NCBI RefSeq assembly: GCF_002027705.1
Contig: NZ_MBTG01000021.1
Coordinates: 52,450 to 116,449, forward strand
Reading direction: 5' to 3'
Origin: Paenibacillus ferrarius
GTDB lineage: Bacteria > Bacillota > Bacilli > Paenibacillales > NBRC-103111
DNA length: 64,000 bases
In this document: positions 59,003 to 64,000 of the stretch, in pieces
Layout of the letters: every line of letters starts with the position of its first letter
Numbering within the stretch: position 1 is the stretch's first letter
Notes under the pieces: generated by a model
Told to the model about the DNA's origin: nothing
Seen by the model: the letters and a program-made list of their open reading frames with translations, nothing else
The model's database searches: none
Position numbers and translations under genes: made by a program

Positions 59003-59223
59003 TGCGTAATGATATTCGCATTTGTGATAAATGCAAACACATGAAAGTCAAGTCCGCCATTTCCAAAATTGGCGTCATTGCTCCGGAGACTGAGGTCAAA
59101 GTAGCGTGCAAATCCTATTGCGGCCCCTGTTCCCGATTTGCCTTTATTTTTATTAACGGCCGCTATGTGACTGCGGCAACTGAAGATGAAGTCATCGAAA
59201 AAGCCAAAAAATATGTGAAATAG
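59002..59223 (+). CDS. DUF1450 family protein
   Basis: A 73-residue protein of the DUF1450 (YuzB-like) group with CDKCKHMKVKSA and ACKSYCGPCSRFAF, five Cys in a CxxC...CxxxCxxC layout, typical of small metal or Fe-S binders. It overlaps the HesB-like gene by one base at TAATG, so they are translated together; the pair suggests a metal-handling role, which is inference. A terminator follows at 59224. Confidence 0.85.
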   Translation: MRNDIRICDKCKHMKVKSAISKIGVIAPETEVKVACKSYCGPCSRFAFIFINGRYVTAATEDEVIEKAKKYVK

Positions 59224-59264
59224 CAAAAGCATCCTTCCATTAATGGACAGGATGCTTTTTTTCG
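59224..59264 (+). terminator. Terminator of HesB-like/DUF1450 operon
   Basis: AAAAGCATCC pairs with GGATGCTTTT, enclosing TTCCATTAATGGACA, then TTTTCG. Confidence 0.85.
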
Positions 59265-59275
59265 TTGTTGCTTTT

Positions 59276-59770
59276 TTAGGCGTGAACGGCTGATTTCTCC
59301 AGCAATTTGCGGATTTGACCTTCAATTTTGCTGGGCGAAGTCGTAGGAGAGAAGCGTTTCAGCACTTTGCCGTCTTGGTCGACGAGAAACTTCGTGAAAT
59401 TCCATTTAATTCCTGAGCCAAATAAGCCGGAGGCTTGCTGTTTAAGGAAACGATATAACGGATGAGCGTCAGGGCCGTTTACATTGATTTTGGAGAAGAG
59501 TGGAAAGTTAACGCCGAAGTTAAGTTGGCAAGTTTGCTCAACCTGAGCGTCATCACCGGGCTCTTGATCCTTGAATTGATTGCATGGAAAGCCAAGCACG
59601 CTGAAGCCCTGATCTTTATAGGTGTCATGGAGCTCTTGGAGTCCTTTGAATTGAGGCGCGAGTCCGCATTTCGTTGCCGTATTAACAATAAGGAGCACTT
59701 GACCTTTGTAGTCGGCAAGAGACTTTTCTTCGCCGCGGTTGGTCCGAGCTGAAAATTGATGAACGTTCAA
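59276..59770 (-). CDS. Glutathione peroxidase-family thiol peroxidase
   Basis: A 164-residue peroxidase: peroxidatic Cys35 in VNTATKCGLAPQF, FPCNQFKDQEPG with a second Cys, and KWNFTKFLVDQDG with the catalytic Trp/Asn. Bacterial members use thioredoxin rather than glutathione. I place the start at TTG 59770 (MNVHQFSARTNRGEEKSL) because AAGGTGAT lies 6 bases upstream; a GTG three codons earlier is part of that site. It is monocistronic and convergent with DUF1450. Confidence 0.9.
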   Translation of the reverse strand: MNVHQFSARTNRGEEKSLADYKGQVLLIVNTATKCGLAPQFKGLQELHDTYKDQGFSVLGFPCNQFKDQEPGDDAQVEQTCQLNFGVNFPLFSKINVNGPDAHPLYRFLKQQASGLFGSGIKWNFTKFLVDQDGKVLKRFSPTTSPSKIEGQIRKLLEKSAVHA

Positions 59771-59941
59771 AAGGATCACCTTCTCTTATTTATTTTGTGC
59801 AAATTAATTGTACACAACTTTTCAAGGGATTGCAAAGACTATTTTAAATTTTACAAAAGATTGATTTTCCATTAACATCCAGCGAATAAAAAAGCTATAT
59901 GCTAATCGTAGTAAACGCTGAATAGATAACGGAGGGTTAAG

Positions 59942-61432
59942 ATGAAAAGATTCTTTAGAAGGAAACGATTGCTTATCGTATTGGCTGCACTTGGTGCAGT
60001 CTCCACAACAACGGTGGTGTCGGCAGGCCCGGCAGCGCTCGAGGCTGTTGCTGTCAAATTTCAACTGACCTCTGGCGGCAAAACACTTACACTCGATAAA
60101 GATCCTGTCGTTATTGATGGCAGCACCTACGTTCCGCTTCGCACCATTGGCGAGGCATTGGAGAAGCAAGTTGAATGGAATGAATGGAATCAAACGATTG
60201 CTCTAAAAGATATTCCCAAAGTTACTGGTAAATTCGAATGGAAGAATGCTCCAGTTCTCGAAAAAGGTATTCAAGAAGGCGGCTTTTCAGGACTCGTTCA
60301 TTTACCGAAAGATGCGCCTGATATTTTTTATACCCTTGCGGATCGTGGTCCAAACGGTGAAGTTGGCAAAGATAAATTACGTACATTCCCTATCCAGAAC
60401 TATACACCTCGCTTATATAAATTCAAGATTTCGAACGGAGCTATTGAAATTCTGGAAACGATTAAACTCTCACTTCCAGATGGGAAACTCGACAAAGTCA
60501 CCAATAGCAAATACATAACAGGCTTGCCAAACTTGGTTGGACCCGATGAAGTTCCTTATGATGAGAAAGGTGTAACGAAGCTTCCGTATGACCCGGATGG
60601 TTTGGATTTGGAAGGCATCGCTTATAGCCCTTCAGATGATACTTTCTGGATTTCGGACGAGTACCGTCCTTCTATTCTTCAAGTTAAACGCGATGGCACA
60701 ATTCTGGGCCGTTATGTTCCCAAGGGCTCTAAGGAGAAATTAGTGCAAGCGGGTGCCCAAATTCCGATTTTTGACACTCTTCCAGAGGTTTACAATAAAC
60801 GTATTTCCAATCGTGGTTTCGAGGGTATAACCATATCTCCTGATGGCAAGTTCCTATATACGTCCATTCAAAGTCCAATGGCGAACCCGGATAAGAAAAC
60901 AGGCGAGGCTTCCCGGAATCTGCGTATTCTCAAAATGGATATTGCCACCAAGCAAATCGTTGGTGAATACGTGTACGTGGCAGAGCAAGCCGGTATATTT
61001 GTAAAAGTAAACCAAAAGGATATCGTTATCAGTGACTTGTCCGCGCTGTCCAGTGATGTGCTTCTCGTCGATGAGCGGGATAAAAACGCAGGCGCTGATG
61101 CGCAGCTGAAACGTATCTACAAATCCGATTTCTCTAAAGCTACGAATATTTTAGGCAAAGAGATCAGCAACAACCTGGAAAGTCTCTCTATTCAGCAGCT
61201 CAAAGATCAAGGCATTCAGCCTGTCAGCAAAGAGCTGATCGTTGATATTGCGAAGTTGGGTTACCCATATGAGAAAATCGAAGGCTTGACGGTTGTGGAT
61301 AAGAATACAATTGCGATTGTCAACGACAACGATTTTGGGATTAGCTATGATGATAAAGGGGTATTAACCTTAACGGGGGCTCCAACGCAGTTGCAACTGA
61401 TTCAAGTTTCAGACGACCTCACCGCCAAATAG
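59942..61432 (+). CDS. Secreted phytase-like esterase domain protein with stalk
   Basis: A 496-residue exported protein: signal peptide (residues 1-28), then a copper-amine-oxidase-like stalk domain (DGSTYVPLRTIGEALEKQVEW, about 55-85), then a long propeller-like domain of the esterase-like phytase family (GGFSGLVHLPKDAPDIFYTLADRGPNG, GLDLEGIAYSPSDDTFWISDEYRPSI, RGFEGITISPDGKFLYTSIQSP; quoted in parts). Related proteins are extracellular phosphatases or phosphodiesterases. Ribosome site ACGGAGGGTT. Same stalk type as the protein at 16916. A shared terminator follows at 61445. Confidence 0.85.
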   Translation: MKRFFRRKRLLIVLAALGAVSTTTVVSAGPAALEAVAVKFQLTSGGKTLTLDKDPVVIDGSTYVPLRTIGEALEKQVEWNEWNQTIALKDIPKVTGKFEWKNAPVLEKGIQEGGFSGLVHLPKDAPDIFYTLADRGPNGEVGKDKLRTFPIQNYTPRLYKFKISNGAIEILETIKLSLPDGKLDKVTNSKYITGLPNLVGPDEVPYDEKGVTKLPYDPDGLDLEGIAYSPSDDTFWISDEYRPSILQVKRDGTILGRYVPKGSKEKLVQAGAQIPIFDTLPEVYNKRISNRGFEGITISPDGKFLYTSIQSPMANPDKKTGEASRNLRILKMDIATKQIVGEYVYVAEQAGIFVKVNQKDIVISDLSALSSDVLLVDERDKNAGADAQLKRIYKSDFSKATNILGKEISNNLESLSIQQLKDQGIQPVSKELIVDIAKLGYPYEKIEGLTVVDKNTIAIVNDNDFGISYDDKGVLTLTGAPTQLQLIQVSDDLTAK

Positions 61433-61444
61433 GCTATTCAAAGC

Positions 61445-61485
61445 AAAACCCAGATCACTGAGCTTAGCTCGCAGATCTGGGTTTT
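61445..61485. terminator. Bidirectional terminator, phytase-like / epimerase
   Basis: AAAACCCAGATC and GATCTGGGTTTT form a 12-base stem around an inner GAGCTTAGCTC stem; it precedes the convergent stop at 61491. Confidence 0.85.
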
Positions 61486-61490
61486 ATGTA

Positions 61491-62375
61491 TTAGACGATA
61501 TCGGTAAGTGCTTTGTCAACCGTTACGAATTTAAAGGAAAATCCATGCTCAAGCAGTACACGAGGCAGTACCTTTTGGCCATTTAAGAGCAGTGTCGACA
61601 ACTCTCCGAATATCAGCTTCAAGACAAAGGCAGGGAGCGGGAATACATTTGGCCGATGCATCGCTTTCCCAAGTGCTTGGCCAAATTCCTTGTTGGTAAC
61701 CGGATGAGGGGCAGTGGCATTAACAGGCCCGACAATCGCTTCATGCTGGATGCAAAAGTCAATCAACCGCACCATGTCTTCAATGTGAATCCAGGAGAGC
61801 CATTGCTTGCCGCTGCCTATGCGGCCGCCGACCCCAAGCTTATAGGGCATCGCCATTTTGGGAAATGCTCCTTCTTTTCCATCCAGCACAAGTCCTACAC
61901 GCACTTTGACGATTCGCGTTCCTTGGATTCGATCTGCTGCCTGTTCCCACTGCTGGGTGACCCCTGACAAGAAATCGACCTGATGATGAGGGCTTCGTTC
62001 GTCAAAGGATGCCGTTTCTGACGTTCCATAAATCGACATCCCGGACGCATTGACAACAACCTTCGGTTTGTTGGCCATCCGTTCAACTAACTGAGCTACC
62101 TGCTCTGCTGCTTTGATGCGAGATTGAACAATGCGTTCCTTGGCCTTAGCAGTCCAACGTTGATTAATGGATTCCCCGGCAAGATTGACGATGGCATCCA
62201 GATCTTCAAGTTCCAGCGGCGAGCTCTGCAATTGATCCCAAGTTACCGTGCGTATAGCAGGGTCGACAGCTTTTGGAGAACGTGAAATATTTATTAATTC
62301 ATGGCCTTGCAGCTGCAAATGAGCGATCAATCTTCTGCCAATAAATCCGCTTCCGCCGGTTACGGCTATCTTCAT
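61491..62375 (-). CDS. TIGR01777-family epimerase/oxidoreductase
   Basis: A 294-residue NAD(P)-binding protein of the SDR extended family, TIGR01777 type: GGSGFIGRRLIAHL at the N-terminus, VNLAGESINQRWTAKAKERI, VNASGMSIYGTSE, WLSWIHIEDMVRLIDF and NATAPHPVTNKEFGQALG. Family roles include cell-division inhibitor-like (SulA) annotations, with no proven chemistry. Start at ATG 62375, after AAGGAGGTGCG. It is divergent from the gene at 62486. Confidence 0.9.
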   Translation of the reverse strand: MKIAVTGGSGFIGRRLIAHLQLQGHELINISRSPKAVDPAIRTVTWDQLQSSPLELEDLDAIVNLAGESINQRWTAKAKERIVQSRIKAAEQVAQLVERMANKPKVVVNASGMSIYGTSETASFDERSPHHQVDFLSGVTQQWEQAADRIQGTRIVKVRVGLVLDGKEGAFPKMAMPYKLGVGGRIGSGKQWLSWIHIEDMVRLIDFCIQHEAIVGPVNATAPHPVTNKEFGQALGKAMHRPNVFPLPAFVLKLIFGELSTLLLNGQKVLPRVLLEHGFSFKFVTVDKALTDIV

Positions 62376-62485
62376 AATTCCGCACCTCCTTACAAGCATT
62401 ATAGGTCTTTCATACAATGTTTTCCATTGAACGTTATTCTACGGTTAACAGATATGTGTTATATTGGAAAAAAGGAGGGATGCCC

Positions 62486-63508
62486 ATGTTTCGTTTTCTT
62501 TTCCGCAAATCATCCAAAACGCCCAGGCGCAACCGCCTAGGCAGATCCATACCGAGCTATCGAGCATCGGAACTGCCTCAAGGACTTGGTTTGCTGCCCG
62601 GTATTCCATTAGAACGTATTGCTGCTAAGCTTGACAGCGCACTTCCAATCGATTTTATAGAAAGACTCCAATATCGTGTGAAAAGCGAAAACCCGCAGAT
62701 GACGGATGATGAATTTGCTTGCAAATGGTTTGAGTTGAAACGATTTTTCTTGATGAATCTGGTATTGAAGCGAACCCCGATGTTCAGCAATGAAATTGAT
62801 GACATTTGGCATGAGATGCTGATGTTTACGCGTGAATATCAACGGTTCGGCGATCAATTTGCCGGAGGCGTTATTCATCACTCTCCAGAAAGGGAACCGA
62901 AACAAATGCCAGGGGAGCGAGCTTGGTTCGACTGGGTTTATGCCCATTTGTTTGAGTTTGCCCCTGCCAGTACGCGCTGCTGGAACGGTTTTTTCCGGAA
63001 TCCGCTGGATAAGGATCGAACGGATCTGCTTCGTATAGGGAACGAAGATGAGATTGCAGAGCTCTGGTTCGATATGGAGCAGGCCAAAAGGTATCCGGAA
63101 GTCGCGGAGACAATCCGCTTGCTGATTGCCCAAGCGATTGAGGAAGCGAGACAGTCGGCGAACAGCCGCAGCTTGGAGGAGACAGGTTGGAGAGACTCGC
63201 TAGTCGGGCCGACTAGCATGGTATATTTGGCCAGTGCGATGATGTTTTTCTCGGTCAATGATACGGAGAATTACGCAAGTGGAATCAATGACTACTTGCC
63301 TGAGAATCAAGTGGATACAGATAAAGACAGGCAAAGCAGTTGTTCATCTTCGGGCTGCGGAAGCTTTGGGAGCGACGGAAGTAATGGAGGCGACGGAGGC
63401 AGTTCCGGCGATCAAGGCGGAGGCAGCAGCTGCAGCTCCGACTCAGGTTCAAGCTCAGGCTCCTCATGTTCGTCGAGTTCCAGCTGCGGATCAAGCTGCA
63501 GCAGCTAG
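62486..63508 (+). CDS. GRDP-like protein with Ser/Gly/Cys-rich tail
   Basis: A 340-residue protein. A basic N-terminus is followed by a helical domain with NEIDDIWHEMLMFTREYQRFG and GGVIHHSPE, resembling the glycine-rich domain-containing protein family (PF07173, WHxHML...Y pattern). From about residue 275 the chain becomes a low-complexity tail of Ser, Gly and Cys (SCSSSGCGSFGSDGSNGGDG and similar), with about 9 Cys in the last 60 residues. Start at ATG 62486, 6 bases after AAGGAGGG. Family recognition is by eye and moderate. The Cys-rich tail may crosslink or bind metal. It is divergent from the epimerase gene. Confidence 0.7.
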   Translation: MFRFLFRKSSKTPRRNRLGRSIPSYRASELPQGLGLLPGIPLERIAAKLDSALPIDFIERLQYRVKSENPQMTDDEFACKWFELKRFFLMNLVLKRTPMFSNEIDDIWHEMLMFTREYQRFGDQFAGGVIHHSPEREPKQMPGERAWFDWVYAHLFEFAPASTRCWNGFFRNPLDKDRTDLLRIGNEDEIAELWFDMEQAKRYPEVAETIRLLIAQAIEEARQSANSRSLEETGWRDSLVGPTSMVYLASAMMFFSVNDTENYASGINDYLPENQVDTDKDRQSSCSSSGCGSFGSDGSNGGDGGSSGDQGGGSSCSSDSGSSSGSSCSSSSSCGSSCSS

Positions 63509-64000
63509 CAGCTTGAAGTTGGCGGGAATTGCTGGTTTCAGGGTGCTAGCGTTTGAGGATGCCATCGTTACACGCCATGCCTATATGAGAGGAGAAACCG
63601 GGATACGTTATTTCCTCACGGAAGGCTCGAATTCGTCTATTTACGGAATTATTGGATGTTAATACGCTGCAATTATGCTGATTCCGAGCATGAAATGGTG
63701 AAATAGCGGACCGTTGTTCCCCTTGGCGTGAAATTAGACGGTTTTCAGCCATATAGCGGATCATAGTTCCCCTTGGACTAGGAAATGACGCAGCGAGTAT
63801 GTCTTATAGACGAAAAGGAACTATGATCCGCTAATTGGTATGAATCAGGGGAAAAGTAGCATGAAAGGGAACTGAGGTACGCTATTTAAGTGGAAAATGC
63901 TGATTCCGAGCATGAAATGGTGAAATAGCGGACCGTAGTTCCCCTTGGCGTGAGATTGGACGGTTTTCAGCCATATAGCGGATCATAGTTCCGCTTGGAC
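63509..64000. repeat. Gene-free stretch with AGCGGATCATAGTTCC repeats
   Basis: No supported gene. A unit of about 103 bases beginning TGCTGATTCCGAGCATG at 63676 recurs at 63898 (222-base offset), containing TAGCGGACCGT, GTTCCCCTTGG and TAGCGGATCATAGTTCC. Between the copies a segment reads the same words on the other strand (GGAACTATGATCCGCTA near 63820), so the units form large inverted pairs. The second copy runs to the window edge, so the family may continue. Confidence 0.75.

Overview
The window looks like chromosome of a spore-forming, low-to-mid GC Gram-positive, most likely Paenibacillus or a close relative. Pointers are an alpha/beta-type small acid-soluble spore protein, the order polA-mutM-ytaF-coaE-nrdR, strong AGGAGG ribosome sites with frequent GTG/TTG starts, secreted proteins with copper-amine-oxidase-like N-terminal stalks, and many intergenic hairpin repeats. 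No phage, plasmid, CRISPR or complete insertion sequence is visible. The assignment rests on gene content and protein resemblance read by eye; no database was searched.

Layout. 1-4 kb: DNA replication and repair block (polA end, mutM, ytaF, coaE, lytic transglycosylase, nrdR) with a spore protein gene. 4.8-8.5 kb: htpG behind a strong promoter and a CIRCE operator, then an HxlR regulator divergent from an MFS exporter. 8.5-12.4 kb: cysJ-cysI sulfite reductase behind a long leader. 12.4-16.9 kb: TerD-VWA protein, a DUF985 cupin and several small proteins. 16.9-22.3 kb: alginate-lyase-like protein, then a TetR regulator divergent from SDR, a broken alcohol dehydrogenase and an anchored SMP-30-like protein. 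22.4-25.4 kb: class I aldolase and an ABC exporter. 25.4-30.7 kb: repeat-rich accessory region with two tandem arrays of 112-bp period, a P1 peptidase, an AT-rich coiled-coil protein and a RelE/Phd-type pair, ending at an intact tRNA-Ala(GGC). Pieces of that tRNA gene recur inside the region, joined to a dispersed repeat; this is the most unusual part of the window. 30.9-43.8 kb: small membrane proteins, VanZ, SgrR-like regulator, TPR protein, acyltransferase, HepT-like protein, SufR-like regulator, chemoreceptor, KDPG aldolase, DUF948/YtxH pair, phosphodiester glycosidase-like protein and an XRE regulator. 43.9-47.2 kb: glucoamylase (GH15) plus glucose dehydrogenase operon. 47.3-52.8 kb: bdbC, polysaccharide deacetylase, murI, M14 peptidase, several tiny genes, and folD under a ZTP riboswitch. 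53-64 kb: FAD oxidoreductase divergent from an AraC regulator, AI-2E family membrane protein, map, a second HxlR regulator, HesB-like/DUF1450 pair, glutathione peroxidase, phytase-like protein, TIGR01777 epimerase, a protein with a Ser/Gly/Cys-rich tail, and terminal intergenic repeats.

How the parts work together. GH15 and glucose dehydrogenase would hydrolyse alpha-glucan to glucose and oxidise it. CysJI supplies sulfide. The TetR-SDR-ADH-SMP-30 block looks like a small oxidoreductase regulon that has lost its middle enzyme. The DUF948/YtxH pair, VanZ, LT, MurI, M14 peptidase and deacetylase point to envelope maintenance. Most transcription units end in clear hairpins, several shared by convergent genes.
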